A stretch of 64,000 nt of DNA from Channallabes apus (lineage: Eukaryota > Chordata > Actinopteri > Siluriformes > Clariidae), in contig CM060121.1 in the NCBI GenBank assembly GCA_030522415.1, forward strand, positions 6,104,476 through 6,168,475, read 5' to 3'. The translations under genes and the position numbers were made by a program. Below the pieces are notes generated by a model. The model worked only from the letters and a program-made list of their open reading frames with translations. It did not search any database and was not told the origin of the DNA. Below, in pieces: positions 36,451-41,027 of the stretch. Every line of letters begins with the position of its first letter. The first letter of the stretch is position 1.

Positions 36451-39400
36451 TACTGTACTTGCTCTAATACTCATACATAATACTTGGCTTAGTGTGTGTG
36501 TGTGTGTGTGTGTGAGAGAGACAGAGAGCATTTGTGTGACTGTGTATCACAGTTAGGCTGAATCCCAATTCTATTTTCTACCCCTTCCCCTACCCCTCGC
36601 CCCTTCCCCTTGTCCCTTGAAACGAAGTGGAAAGGAGAAGGGTTTAAATTTTTCCCCTAAGAAATGGGACACCACTACAACACTGTTATACGTCATCATA
36701 CGTTGTCGCTAGTTCCTAATGTTACGTCAGAGGACATGCGCTGATGTTTATCACACATTCCAATAAGAGAGAGATTACTCACTCCCAAAGTTTTTTTGCG
36801 CCGTATTTCGATTTTTAAAAAAGTTGCTCATTTTCACCACGAAAACGGATGAGCCTTCGGGTTTCCTCAGCCGTCCATATACAGAATATAAATTACAAAA
36901 CTGTGGTCACGTTGCAATAAGTAAGAATAGTGTAAGCAAAACAATAGTGTATGGCCGTAAGCAAAACAAACAATGCGTTATCAAATGCTCGGCAAAATGC
37001 CGTGCTACTGAACTTTCATATTTGTTTGTAGCATGCAGTAAAGTGTATGTGACATAAAAGTATATATTTGTAATATCGTGCAATCTGTGCTATCCGCTAG
37101 CAAACTTTAGCGATTTTTTTGCAAACATTTCTTTACAGAACATCACCATAAACACAAACACAAGACTAGAGGTGATATACATATAATGAAAACTTGTCAT
37201 AAAAATCTTTATTAATGGCAAAAAATAACATTTATGGGTCTGCTTGCTCGAGTGAGCAGCCATGTTGAAAATTTCGCTTAGCCCTTTGTTTGAAGTGAGG
37301 TCCCGAAAAATCTTCGTTTGGAGGACTATCTGGCCCTTCCCCCTCCCCCTACCCCTCCAACCAAAAGAGAAATGAGACACCCCTACCCCTTCACGTGAAC
37401 GCGCCAAATGGAGGGGTAGGGCTAAGTGTAGGGGTAAGGGGTAGAATTGGGATTCAGCCTTACTGTATAATGCAGATAAGGGCAGGAACTAGCTTGTTTC
37501 TCTTACTGGCATATGCACATCCTACTATGCAAGTAAAACTCAAAATCTTTTTGATTATAGAAGGAGTGATTTATATTGTATACACATATAAAATGTTGTA
37601 CTGTGCTGTGTGATGTGATTAGAGGTTGTGTGGTCCTACCTTCAATGTTCAGCTGGAGAGTATGAACACCTTTACTCTTCCCACCTGCATCATGGGTCTC
37701 TAACCTGTATGTTCCAGAGTCTCTCCTCTCTGCACTGGTTAGTATCAGAGTTTTATTATCATTAACAAACTGCCATCCTGGGATATTTGGTGTGTGTGTG
37801 TTACTTTGGGTTTTTCTATATTTTAAAACAGTACGGTTGGTAAATGTCTTGTCTGTGTGGATTAGGTCTAACCCATCCTCCAGAGGTATTTGCAGGTGCA
37901 GTTGTTGTCCCAGAGCTACATAACACTGATTATTACTCTCAGTAAATCTACAGACAACAGGATCCTGAAACAGCAAACCTGCAGAGAACAAAAAATCAGG
38001 AACATTATTAATATTATTACACACTGATAAACTCCTCTGATCCACTTCAACTTCACAACACTATTACAGAAAATCTGGAAATCAGTATGTTGAAACAACT
38101 TGTGAAAACAGAAATAATGACGTGTCCTTGTGTGTTTGTAATAAGTATTCTTCTTAAATAAAGACCAAATCTGATTAAAAATAACTTTAATTAATTTAAT
38201 AAAACCTTAGGGGCAAAGTAACCAAAATGTGAAGGTTACTGTACAGCTACAATATTAATAAAAAAACGTTGAAGCATTTTTAAAATAGGAAATTAATAAT
38301 TCATGCAATATTATATTTATCTTTTTTATTATATTTTTTATTCCAGTATGACAATTTATTTTAAATTATTCATTATAATTTACATTTAAATTATTCATTA
38401 TCAATTTATTTTATTTATATGCATTATTTCTTTGCAAGATTTTATAAGATTCTTTTGTGTTGAATCTTTTTTATATATATATATATATACAGTGGTGTGA
38501 AAAACTATTTGCCCCCCTCCTGATTTCTTATTCTTTTGCATGTTTGTCACACAAAATGTTTCTGATCATCAAACACATTTAACTATTAGTCAAAGATAAC
38601 ACAAGTAAACACAAAATGCAGTTTTTAAATGAGGGGTTTTATTATTTAGGGAGAAAAAAAATCCAAACCTACATGGCCCTGTGTGAAAAAGTAATTGCCC
38701 CCTGAACCTAATAACTGGTTGGGCCACCCTTAGCAGCAATAACTGCAATCAAGCGTTTGCGATAACTTGCAACGAGTCTTTTACAGCGCTCTGGAGGAAT
38801 TTTGGCCCACTCATCTTTGCAGAATTGTTGTAATTCAGCTTTATTTGAGGGTTTTCTAGCATGAACCGCCTTTTTAAGGTCATGCCACAACATCTCAATA
38901 GGATTCAGGTCAGGACTTTGACTAGGCCACTCCAAAGTCTTCATTTTGTTTTTCTTCAGCCATTCAGAGGTGGATTTGCTGGTGTGTTTTGGGTCATTGT
39001 CCTGCTGCAGCACCCGAGATCGCTTCAGCTTGAGTTGACGAACAGATGGCCGGACATTCTCCTTCAGGATTTTTTGGTAGACAGTAGAATTCATGGTTCC
39101 ATCTATCACAGCAAGCCTTCCAGGTCCTGAAGCAGCAAAACAACCCCAGACCATCACACTACCACCACCATATTTTACTGTTGGTATGATGTTCTTTTTC
39201 TGAAATGCTGTGTTACTTTTACGCCAGATGTAACGGGACACGCACCTTCCAAAAAGTTCAACTTTTGTCTCGTCGGTCCACAAGGTATTTTCCCAAAAGT
39301 CTTGGCAATCATTGAGATGTTTTTTAGCAAAATTGAGACGAGCTTTAATGTTCTTTTTGCTTAAAAGTGTTGGCGCCTTGGAAATCTGCCATGCAGGCCG

Positions 39401-40102
39401 TTTTTGCCCAGTCTCTTTCTTATGGTGGAGTCGTGAACACTGACCTTATTTGAGGTAAGTGAGGCCTGCAGTTCTTTAGATGTTGTCCTGGGGTCTTTTG
39501 TGGCCTCTCGGATGAGTTGTCTCTGCGCTCTTGGGGTAATTTTGGTCGGCCGGCCACTCCTGGGAAGGTTCACCACTGTTCCATGTTTTTGCCATTTGTG
39601 GATAATGGCTCTCACTGTGGTTCGCTGGAGTCCCAAAGCTTTAGAAATGGCTTTATAACCTTTACCAGACTGATAGATCTCAATTACTTTTGTTCTCATT
39701 TGTTCCTGAATTTCTTTGGATCTTGGCATGATGTCTAGCTTTTGAGGTGCTTTTGGTCTACTTCTCTGTGTCAGGTAGCTCCTATTTAAGTGATTTCTTG
39801 ATTGAAACAGGTGTGGCAGTAATCAGGCCTGGGGGTGACTACAGAAATTGAACTCAGGTGTGATAAACCACAGTTAAGTTATTTTTTAACAAGGGGGGCA
39901 ATCACTTTTTCACATAGGGCCATGTAGATTTGGAGTTTTTTTTCTCGCTTAATAACGTTAAGTTATTAAAAACTGCATTTTGTGTTCAATTATGTTATCT
40001 TTGACTAATAGTTAGCGGTTTTTGATGAGCAGAAACATTTAAGTGTGACAAACATGCAAAAGAATAAGAAATCAGGAAGGGGGCAAATAGTTTTTCACAC
40101 CA

Positions 40103-40160
<58 letters not shown>

Positions 40161-40281
40161 TATACACAACAAAATAAATGTTGAGCACACATTTTTAAGC
40201 ATAAATAAATCGTGTTTGTGGAGGAAACCTACCTGAAGCAGCTCCTGTGATTATCAGCAGGATTCCAAAGGCCACCTGCAT
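915..40281 (-). CDS. CD2/SLAM-family-like Ig receptor with ITIM-like tail (six exons)
   Basis: Predicted type I leukocyte surface receptor. The exons on the minus strand are 40281-40233, 37978-37640, 36058-35816, 20753-20631, 20405-20301 and 1102-915. All have AG acceptors and GT donors, and all internal junctions are phase 1. The joined frame is 348 codons plus TAA. Protein layout: signal peptide about 1-16; V-type Ig 17-129 with a DSGTY motif but leucine/glutamate where the F-strand Cys is expected; C2-type Ig 130-210 with four cysteines (two disulfides); Ser/Thr stalk 211-251 with four N-glycosylation sequons; transmembrane helix about 253-276 followed by KKRQSQKNK; tail 287-348 with VEYAEV and VQYGEL. 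A cysteine-poor V domain followed by a four-cysteine C2 domain is the known signature of CD2/CD48/SLAM receptors. The member identity is not resolvable. I infer that extra tail exons could hide in the 19-kb last intron. Confidence 0.8.
1103..1393. other. intron 5 start, unassigned
   Basis: Non-coding intron sequence next to the tail exon. I see no repeat family or RNA gene in it. Confidence 0.4.
1394..1500 (-). repeat. old fragment of the (AATG)n-tailed SINE
   Basis: On the minus strand this matches the middle of the full SINE at 46.4 kb (the segments around tttgcatgtt and cacagtccaaagatatgc) with many substitutions. Both ends are missing, so this is an old truncated copy. Confidence 0.6.
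1551..1712 (+). mobile_element. solo end fragment of a Tc1-like element
   Basis: It starts cagtgaggtcaataagtatt and continues through an inverted-repeat arm. It matches, in reverse, the right arm of the larger Tc1 element ending at 16481. No transposase follows, so this is an isolated terminal repeat. Confidence 0.7.
1713..2929. other. unassigned intron sequence with a possible DNA-transposon end
   Basis: At 1709-1712 a TTAA is followed by cactagaagcaccgcgcc, which resembles a piggyBac-type terminus, but I found no matching right end. The rest is AT-rich and unclassified apart from a tRNA-like promoter pair at 2248-2300. Confidence 0.3.
2248..2300 (+). repeat. tRNA-like A box/B box, SINE-head or pseudo-tRNA
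   Basis: An A box (tggctcagtgg, 2248-2258) and a B box (ggttcgattcc, 2290-2300) are spaced as in a tRNA gene. The flanks do not form an acceptor stem, so this is a tRNA-derived repeat head rather than a functional tRNA. Confidence 0.5.
2930..3276 (+). repeat. 5' LTR of the compact LTR element
   Basis: It begins TGTGACGG and ends GTGACA. It carries a U3 inverted repeat (3024-3037 with 3048-3062), a TATA box TATAAATAG at 3094-3102, a 9-bp inverted repeat (3102-3110/3116-3124) and AATAAA at 3189-3194. Its start is clearly related to the solo LTRs at 12.45 kb and 54 kb (acccctagagggcgc-type segment). Confidence 0.88.
3094..3134 (+). promoter_or_regulatory. LTR core promoter and predicted RNA start
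   Basis: TATAAATAG begins at 3094. About 31 bp downstream, at 3125, starts gtctagcttt, the exact complement of the sequence just after the LTR. A perfect 9-bp inverted repeat (gcctgactg/cagtcaggc) fills the interval. The start site is inferred from TATA spacing and the self-complementarity. Confidence 0.6.
3278..3287 (+). other. candidate self-priming primer-binding site
   Basis: aaagctagac begins one base after the 5' LTR and is the reverse complement of 3125-3134, the predicted RNA 5' end. The next pair outward would be a G-U wobble. No CCA-type tRNA primer match (TGG) is present at this position. Confidence 0.6.
3300..4397 (+). CDS. unrecognised 365-aa repeat-rich protein of the LTR element
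   Basis: This is the only internal ORF of the element. The ATG at 3300 is chosen because it lies just inside the element after the putative primer site; the frame is also open upstream into the LTR. Residues 1-110 are acidic and Trp/Glu-rich ([26 protein letters not shown]) with a charged helical stretch. Then come five repeats of about 23 residues built on [18 protein letters not shown], then six decapeptide repeats [10 protein letters not shown], then a Pro/Ser tail. The stop lies 19 bp inside LTR2. There is no CCHC knuckle, protease or polymerase motif. Low complexity limits family assignment; a gag-like structural role is only a guess. Confidence 0.7.
   Translation: MAEDSHLNNFWGGADTISPELANWLEDSEEEGFGSWEYCWLENGKVDVHRSWKYNQLVRWEHLRESSEERERRENELRWWIPEPERVREMLEHVKMLQQMILHFRDNREAGSELSPPSPTLSSERACQQPLTDAPILPPPSGFKESERACQQPLTDAPVLPPPSGFKDSDRACQQPLTDAPVLPPPSGFRDNERACQQPLTDAPVLPPPSGFEDSELACQQPLSHAPVLPPPPGFEDDVEPTSALHAPTPSSSAVTAPTPSSSAVTAPTPSSSALTAPTPSSSAVTAPTPSSSAVTAPTPSSSAEPALQPPSTSPAQQPQSTSPVPSPSLLVGRPKVVLWGGCPEPPVMLRRSIFLGGSTVTVNP
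4379..4725 (+). repeat. 3' LTR of the compact LTR element
   Basis: Same length as the 5' LTR, with about five substitutions. It is followed directly by the CCGTA target duplication. Confidence 0.88.
4731..6403. other. unassigned AT-rich intron sequence
   Basis: I see no coding region or identifiable transposon. One isolated B-box-like motif (ggttcgaatcc, about 5022-5032) may be part of an old SINE. Confidence 0.4.
6404..6546. mobile_element. short MITE with CACTGTAAAC ends
   Basis: Perfect 10-bp terminal inverted repeats, CACTGTAAAC at 6404 and GTTTACAGTG ending at 6546, flank 120 bp of AT-rich DNA. The CACTG terminus recalls the larger elements at 11.5 and 17.1 kb. I see no convincing target duplication. 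Confidence 0.5.
6708..7781 (-). pseudogene. Tc1/mariner-like DD32E transposase with one small intron, frameshifted
   Basis: Exon 1 (7781-7603) encodes a helix-turn-helix start ([20 protein letters not shown]). A GTATGT donor at 7602 and an AACAG acceptor at 7515 remove 88 bp and restore the frame across the junction ([10 protein letters not shown]). Exon 2 (7514-6708) holds a second HTH, the first catalytic Asp in IFTDET, the second in QDNDPKHT and Glu in [11 protein letters not shown]. Only 32 residues separate the last D and E, against 34 in Tc1. One frameshift near 7185-7190 breaks the protein after KKQGDKC. The terminal inverted repeats were not identified. Transposases of this family cut and paste at TA. 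Confidence 0.75.
7515..7602 (-). other. intron inside the transposase gene
   Basis: 88 bp with a GTATGT donor, a pyrimidine/A-rich 3' end and an AG acceptor. Both retained frames are transposase sequence and join without loss. The unspliced frame stops soon after the donor. Confidence 0.6.
8098..8140. repeat. (TA)n microsatellite
   Basis: Pure TA tract that forms the left flank and target of the hAT-like element; it resumes at 9632. Confidence 0.95.
8141..9631 (+). mobile_element. hAT-like non-autonomous element, copy 1
   Basis: Terminal inverted repeats start cagaggtggaaagta and end in ttccacctctg. TA-rich flanks fit an 8-bp target duplication. A second copy at 28348-29544, in opposite orientation, shows the duplication unambiguously. 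Subterminal regions are full of tacttaagta-like motifs. A GC-rich internal block (about 8380-8520) with a TGACGTCA site is shared with copy 2. No transposase is encoded. Confidence 0.78.
9632..9716. repeat. (TA)n microsatellite, right of hAT copy 1
   Basis: Two TA tracts separated by ggggaaa. The same ggggaaata motif precedes the left tract, suggesting local duplication around the insertion. Confidence 0.9.
9780..10348. other. unidentified repeat-like intron sequence
   Basis: It starts with acggta-rich motifs (9788-9845) like a DNA-transposon end. The rest is AT-rich, with homopolymer A near 10070-10090. No ORF of note. Confidence 0.35.
10369..10478. repeat. 110-bp perfect palindrome
   Basis: Two 55-bp arms meet with no spacer at 10423/10424 (centre gttaac). 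Weaker, gapped complementarity extends outward to roughly 10349-10505 (cgcaagggatcgc with gcgatcccttgcg). It could be the centre of a fold-back element. Confidence 0.9.
10600..11199 (+). repeat. 3' end of a LINE-like retroelement with AATTG tail
   Basis: A long non-coding segment ends gctatacaa-like followed by repeated aattg units (11177-11199). I recognise the conserved block around gatgaggatgagttccctg as a dispersed fish repeat, but no reverse transcriptase is attached, so the class is uncertain. Confidence 0.45.
12179..12300 (+). repeat. 5'-truncated (AATG)n SINE with target duplication
   Basis: The 3' half of the SINE family ends in gaatgaatg. A perfect 12-bp duplication, tattctgagggg, lies at 12167-12178 and 12301-12312. 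Confidence 0.88.
12453..13425 (+). repeat. solo LTR related to the 2.9-kb LTR element
   Basis: It starts TGTGAGGGTTGCCC and ends near AACGTGACG. It shares the ctagagggc segment and the U3 hairpin motifs with the LTRs at 2930 and 53984. A perfect 17-bp inverted repeat (12507-12523 with 12599-12615) encloses a second one (12528-12541 with 12551-12565). Many tagtctgttta-type units fill its second half. Ends are approximate; no clean duplication. Confidence 0.65.
13777..13998 (+). pseudogene. C2H2 zinc-finger exon remnant of the CACTG element
   Basis: The frame is open from an acceptor-like ttgcatccag (about 13800). It shows CIQDC...LTSHLYGHH (C-X3-C-X12-H) and a weaker second finger, CGAKC...SHLKVH. 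Another finger-like frame continues after the stop, in the segment encoding [10 protein letters not shown] (about 14009), so the original exon is broken. Zinc fingers of this kind occur at the N-terminus of some fish transposon proteins. Not a functional gene as it stands. Confidence 0.5.
14850..16218 (+). pseudogene. Tc1-like DD34E transposase, broken
   Basis: The N-terminal part (14850-15171) has the paired HTH ([20 protein letters not shown]). The frame resumes after the Harbinger insertion, at 15675. The first catalytic residue reads WSEET where Tc1 has WSDET, so Asp is replaced by Glu. The second Asp (HDNDPKHT) and the Glu (LNQIENLW) are present with 34-residue spacing. A frameshift lies in a 13-base G run at about 15890-15902. 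Inactive. Confidence 0.8.
15172..15671. mobile_element. PIF/Harbinger-like MITE, 500 bp
   Basis: Inverted ends AGCCCTATTTGGACGGGA and TCCCGTCCAAATCGGGCT match in 17 of 18 positions. A 3-bp TAA duplication (15169-15171, 15672-15674) fits the TWA target of Harbinger. No transposase. It splits the Tc1 transposase. Confidence 0.72.
16482..17104. other. unassigned intron sequence
   Basis: AT-rich, no coding or repeat signal that I can name. Confidence 0.4.
18346..18447 (+). CDS. candidate terminal exon of the transposon's own gene
   Basis: A pyrimidine-rich acceptor ending ctaag is followed by an open frame of 33 codons plus TAA ([20 protein letters not shown] then [13 protein letters not shown]). 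A possible first exon (ATGGCGTTAACTACAAG with gtctgt) lies at 17346-17362. If both are used, the element keeps only the outer exons of a once larger gene. The function is unknown. Confidence 0.35.
   Translation, partial: VGTNMVEYLQQAEVSRLYPYILTLGDNDQRCSQ
19029..19950 (-). mobile_element. 5'-truncated L2-type LINE
   Basis: On the minus strand the C-terminal part of a LINE reverse transcriptase is open from 19978 (its first codons lie in flanking sequence) to 19340, with VDFRR and [12 protein letters not shown] motifs. A 3' UTR follows and ends in repeated attcaag units at 19029-19055. It is inserted in the CACTG element at an acccatcttg site. Only the 3' third remains. Confidence 0.78.
20301..20405 (-). 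CDS. receptor exon 5: transmembrane segment
   Basis: The acceptor TGCAG ends at 20406 and the GTAAGC donor starts at 20300. 105 bp, phase 1 on both sides. It encodes a 24-residue hydrophobic helix ([20 protein letters not shown] core) followed by a Lys/Arg/Gln stop-transfer run. Confidence 0.8.
20631..20753 (-). CDS. receptor exon 4: Ser/Thr-rich stalk
   Basis: 123 bp between a TGCAG acceptor (20758-20754) and GTAAGT (20630-20625), phase 1-1. The 41 residues are dominated by Thr, Ser, Asn and Pro with sequons NGT, NST, NLT and NIS: a glycosylated membrane-proximal spacer. Confidence 0.75.
20754..21059. other. intron sequence with a (TATAT)n tract
   Basis: A short tatat-unit tandem tract lies near 20867-20895. 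Nothing else is recognised before the truncated Gypsy. Confidence 0.4.
23113..24714 (-). pseudogene. L2 LINE reverse transcriptase region
   Basis: The frame continues after one stop at 24715-24713 (IKEG, then the linker to the RT). A frameshift around 24340 (after PRVLEI...) leads into the [17 protein letters not shown], first Asp in [30 protein letters not shown] and the catalytic pair in [10 protein letters not shown]. Only these two lesions are evident, so inactivation is recent. Confidence 0.8.
24716..26014 (-). CDS. L2 LINE apurinic-type endonuclease ORF (432 aa)
   Basis: It starts at the ATG at 26014 with a hydrophobic, signal-like N-terminus ([17 protein letters not shown]), then a basic stretch ([19 protein letters not shown]). 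The APE-like endonuclease is complete: [20 protein letters not shown] (catalytic Glu), ISGDFNH and GRSDHNLV. In L2 elements it nicks target DNA for target-primed reverse transcription. The ORF ends at a TAA that separates it from the RT. Confidence 0.82.
   Translation of the reverse strand: MRFESVLVLSYAILITLSALRVISAQQQGGGSFVYNREQLIALKPAGIRDPTLYRTLNIPDEIRRRTIRGCRGGRKRRRGAKEEEKRAAHKERMRKYKPYVPSLIMGNVRSLDNKMDELTALLKTENIFRECSLMCFTETWLHSDVPDSNITLDGFSAIRSDRTRRESVKRKGGGLAVYINNMWCNPGHVTVKERVCSPDIELLAVGLRPYYLPREFSHVIITAVYIPPSANAAAACDVIHSVTAKLQTRHPDAFLLISGDFNHTSLNKTIPTFTQYVDCHTRGEKTLDLLYANVKGAYSAAALPPLGRSDHNLVHLMPIYKPLVQRQPANVRSVRRWSEGATATLQDCFEATDWEVLSASYGEDIDGMTDCITEYINFCVDTCVPMRDIRCFPNNKPWVTKDIKACLNEKKSAFRSGDKEAVKKAQKMLTG
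26535..27617 (-). pseudogene. Gypsy gag-protease remnant
   Basis: 360-codon frame starting [14 protein letters not shown], 13 bp after the LTR. The gag core is present ([36 protein letters not shown]). The segment where a CCHC knuckle is expected reads [17 protein letters not shown], so the knuckle is lost. The protease motif [13 protein letters not shown] follows in frame. Confidence 0.8.
27631..29633 (-). repeat. 5' LTR of the decayed Gypsy (with hAT insertion)
   Basis: On the minus strand it starts TGTCACGAGCC (29633) and ends GCCTGACA (27631). Without the hAT-like element and its 8-bp duplication it is about 798 bp. It contains a (CA)n tract near 28006-28035. Confidence 0.72.
28348..29544 (-). 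mobile_element. hAT-like non-autonomous element, copy 2
   Basis: Same termini as copy 1, in opposite orientation. A perfect 8-bp duplication, gtaacagg, at 28340-28347 and 29545-29552 is the hAT signature. It contains a (TA)n tract (28796-28852) and the same GC-rich block with TGACGTCA (about 29160-29310). Confidence 0.88.
29634..30349. other. unassigned AT-rich intron sequence
   Basis: No coding or repeat signal that I can name. Confidence 0.45.
30355..30760 (+). repeat. 5' LTR of the young Gypsy
   Basis: TGTCAT...GTGACA. U3 holds ATAAAAGG at 30421. AATAAA lies at 30605. The last 21 bp (30740-30760) are a direct repeat of 30697-30717. Confidence 0.93.
30421..30461 (+). promoter_or_regulatory. 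LTR TATA box and predicted RNA 5' end
   Basis: ATAAAAGG starts at 30421. gctctgtcatt (30451-30461), 30 bp further, is the exact complement of the sequence after the LTR, as expected if transcription starts there and the RNA end serves as primer. Confidence 0.65.
30762..30772 (+). other. candidate self-priming primer-binding site
   Basis: aatgacagagc, one base after the LTR, is an 11-nt perfect complement of 30451-30461. It overlaps the gag start codon at 30763. The 11-nt length and position match the Tf1 self-priming model. Confidence 0.7.
30763..31804 (+). pseudogene. Gypsy gag with a homopolymer frame break
   Basis: The start [14 protein letters not shown] leads through a coiled-coil-like Leu/Glu/Arg segment into a run of 12 C at 31003-31014, where the frame ends at 31020. 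The downstream gag continues in another frame to TGA at 31802-31804: gag core ([36 protein letters not shown]) and a CCHC knuckle, [14 protein letters not shown] (C-X2-C-X4-H-X4-C). A one- or two-base change in the C run would explain the break; it may be a sequencing error. Confidence 0.82.
31729..35217 (+). CDS. pol: Gypsy pol polyprotein with C-terminal chromodomain (1162 aa)
   Basis: The frame overlaps gag and is shifted by -1 relative to its 3' part, so expression probably needs a -1 frameshift. Domains by residue: aspartic protease [10 protein letters not shown] (DSG 68-70); reverse transcriptase with [14 protein letters not shown] and the catalytic VYLDD at about 382-386; RNase H from [10 protein letters not shown] (about 530); integrase HHCC zinc region ([10 protein letters not shown] to CPMCAR, about 713-753); integrase core D783, D843 and E879 with a 35-residue D-E gap; chromodomain [20 protein letters not shown] to DYRHQ at about 1074-1123. 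The product copies the RNA and inserts the cDNA; chromodomains of this group steer integration to chromatin marks. All catalytic residues are intact. Confidence 0.95.
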   Translation: MRLLRLSSAPPSHLPVSSGKRPDPVRDRRDSPGTIHLSATTDHTATRLTVQVTLHLGHKRVRSAAFIDSGAAGNFIDSTYARGLGVKIEALSQPMRIISVDGRPLSSSPITQQTLPITLVLGQHQESIQFHLTPISSPPIILGYPWLLQHDPLISWSQNRILQWGPTCTDLCLQAQAGTCSRESEAPDVDIHAIPPPYRDLAEVFCKRRASHLPPHRPYDLAIELQPGSSPPRGHLYSLSTNETQAMEEYVTNALRNGTIRPSSSPAAAGFFFVKKKRGELRPCVDYRGLNKITIRNRHPLPLTNSALDALSGATMFTKLDLRSAYNLVRIREGDEWKTAFITPTGHYESLVIPFGLCNAPSTFQAFINDVLRDMLGRWVFVYLDDILIYSRTPTEHTKHVRAVLKRLLAHQLYCKLEKCAFHEHSTTFLGFVISPQGVAMDPQKLEVVRHWPLPRTLKQLQRFLGFANFYRRFIRGYSTVAAPLTALTRLSNSSFRLNPTAISAFHRLCHLFTTAPILLHPDASQPFVVEVDASEVGAGAVLSQRGPDQKLHPCGFYSKKFNPTQQRYGVGDRELLGIKWALEEWRHWLQGASEPFIVWTDDQNLITIRSLKQLNPRQARWALFFEQFNFHLSYRPGSKNTKADALSRQHERETPRADPVPVLPPTRIIAPLQWNLETRVRQALTRDPAPAGVPPGRLFVPERLRTEVLQWGHSSPVAGHQGSRRTTTFIGRAFWWPSMRREITEFVRACPMCARAKDINQPTPGELQPLPVPRRPWSHIAVDFITGLPDSDGRDVILTIVDRFSKAVHLVALAGLPSAKETAELILEHVVRLHGFPKDIVSDRGPQFTARFWKAFCRLIDSSCSLSSGYHPQTNGQTEQTNQQLERYLRCFVSDRQRSWARYLKWAELSHNLHVSSATNLSPFEVCYGFQPPMFTHQEPEVDVPSAQQLVRRCRRLWHQANLAIRRTNANYVAQHRRRHPPGRLYHVGDKVWLSTRNLHLHTESKKLSPRFIGPYRITLRINPVTYRLQLPAALRIHPVFHTSQLKPFTTSPMVPPTPPAPPPRIIDGGPAYTVRRILDSRPRGRGTQYLVDWEGYGPEERSWIPARFILDSGLIRDYRHQVSSTPGPSGVGPGRGGTVMHTQPRPALGPGSKAVAKLKA
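35148..35553 (+). repeat. 3' LTR of the young Gypsy
   Basis: Same 406 bp as the 5' LTR, with no difference seen. It is preceded by a ggacgggggggtac polypurine-like tract and followed by TTATT. Confidence 0.93.
35816..36058 (-). CDS. receptor exon 3: C2-type Ig domain
   Basis: 243 bp, CCACAG acceptor and GTGAGT donor, phase 1-1. Four cysteines (SYSC, VSCS, VTCS, VQPC) suit the two disulfides of CD2-family membrane-proximal domains. Sequons NWT and NVT. About 80% identical to the exon at 63231-63473. Confidence 0.88.
36059..36555. repeat. intron 2 sequence with (AAT)n and (GT)n tracts
   Basis: (TAA)n at about 36418-36449 and (GT)n at about 36494-36513. Otherwise unassigned. Confidence 0.7.
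36556..37459. mobile_element. PIF/Harbinger-like MITE, 904 bp
   Basis: Ends GGCTGAATCCCAATTCTA and TAGAATTGGGATTCAGCC are perfect 18-bp inverted repeats, each followed inward by ccccta-rich sequence. TTA duplicates at 36553-36555 and 37460-37462. No transposase ORF is recognised. Confidence 0.8.
37640..37978 (-). CDS. receptor exon 2: V-type Ig domain
   Basis: 339 bp, CTGCAG acceptor and GTAGGA donor, phase 1-1. The domain runs from [12 protein letters not shown] to LQLNIE. It has a [12 protein letters not shown] strand and a DSGTYRLE F-strand in which the normal Cys is absent, as in CD2-family V domains. Sequons NRT and NKT. Confidence 0.87.
37979..38489. other. intron 1 sequence, AT-rich
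   Basis: Unassigned. It ends in a (TA)n tract (38472-38489) that abuts the Tc1 element. Confidence 0.45.
38490..40105 (-). mobile_element. Tc1-like element, copy A
   Basis: Inverted ends cagtggtgtgaaaaactatt (38490) and its inverse ending at 40105, flanked by TA in (TA)n tracts. 1616 bp. Near-identical copies lie at 42191-43810 and 51726-53289. Confidence 0.92.
38708..39729 (-). pseudogene. Tc1 DD34E transposase, copy A, one frameshift
   Basis: The N-terminal half (39729-39361) has the paired HTH ([20 protein letters not shown], then [16 protein letters not shown]). A small deletion near 39370 (compare gtggtttgc in copy B) shifts the frame. The catalytic half (39283-38708) keeps [16 protein letters not shown] and LNPIEMLW with 34-residue spacing. 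Confidence 0.9.
40106..40157. repeat. (TA)n microsatellite
   Basis: Pure TA tract next to the right end of Tc1 copy A. Confidence 0.95.
40233..40281 (-). CDS. receptor exon 1: start codon and signal peptide
   Basis: The ATG at 40281-40279 opens [16 protein letters not shown], a hydrophobic signal sequence. The donor GTAGGT follows at 40232. 49 bp, ending in phase 1 to match exon 2. No in-frame ATG lies closer to the splice site. Confidence 0.8.
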
Positions 40282-40395
40282 TTTTTAAGTCAACAGAAAC
40301 TCAGTAAAAACATCTAGAAGTCCAAAAACCAACTAATGTGAAATGAACATAATGGAGTTCTCTCTGAAGCTTCTCACTAGCTGGAGATCTTTACA

Positions 40396-40464
<69 letters not shown>
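40396..40464. repeat. (CA)n microsatellite in the receptor 5' UTR
   Basis: About 33 CA units between the predicted promoter and the start codon. On the transcript it reads (TG)n. Confidence 0.95.
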
Positions 40465-40465
<1 letters not shown>

Positions 40466-40551
40466 GGCTCTGGGGAAACACTACAGACAGGGTAAAACTG
40501 TGGTGAAGGTTTTACATGACAAATATACTCATCAGGAGGTTGTAAGAGCAC

Positions 40552-40577
40552 ATTTATACAGTGTGTCACTTCCTGTT
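40552..40577 (-). promoter_or_regulatory. receptor promoter: ETS/PU.1-type site plus TATA box
   Basis: On the minus strand ACAGGAAGTG (40577-40568), an ETS/PU.1 core, lies about 9 bp upstream of TATAAAT (40558-40552). Transcription would start near 40525, about 245 bp before the ATG. PU.1-type sites are common in leukocyte genes, which fits the receptor. Confidence 0.5.
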
Positions 40578-40599
40578 TTCTTTCCTAAAAAAATGGACA

Positions 40600-41027
40600 G
40601 AATGTTGTAATTGGTTTCAGTGGTTTTAAAATGAATTTAATATCAGGTTTAAACTGTCTGTCAAAAATTCAGTGAACACTTCTCTTAAGTATGAAACTAT
40701 ATTCACATTTATTTTATTTAAATATGTCATGGAATTACACTGTTATATTTCATCTAAATTTTATCTTTTAGTTATACCGGTCATGGACAAAAGAAGTGAG
40801 CTCTGTACATTTCAGTCAGTATTGCAAGCTAGATAATGTTACCAAGTTGCCAGAGAAGTAGGTAGGAATTATTATACAAGACTGCATATTTGGACAAGAT
40901 TTTACTTTTTTTGTCTTTTCTATTAAGATTTTTTCTCATTATTATTAGTTTTATTAGAAAGAGAGAGAGAAAATGGATCGTTAAACTCTCTAATGACACT
41001 TGCTCACACATGTGCGTGACAGGATGA
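40600..41027. other. intergenic sequence, unassigned
   Basis: AT-rich upstream flank of the receptor gene. No further feature seen. Confidence 0.4.
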
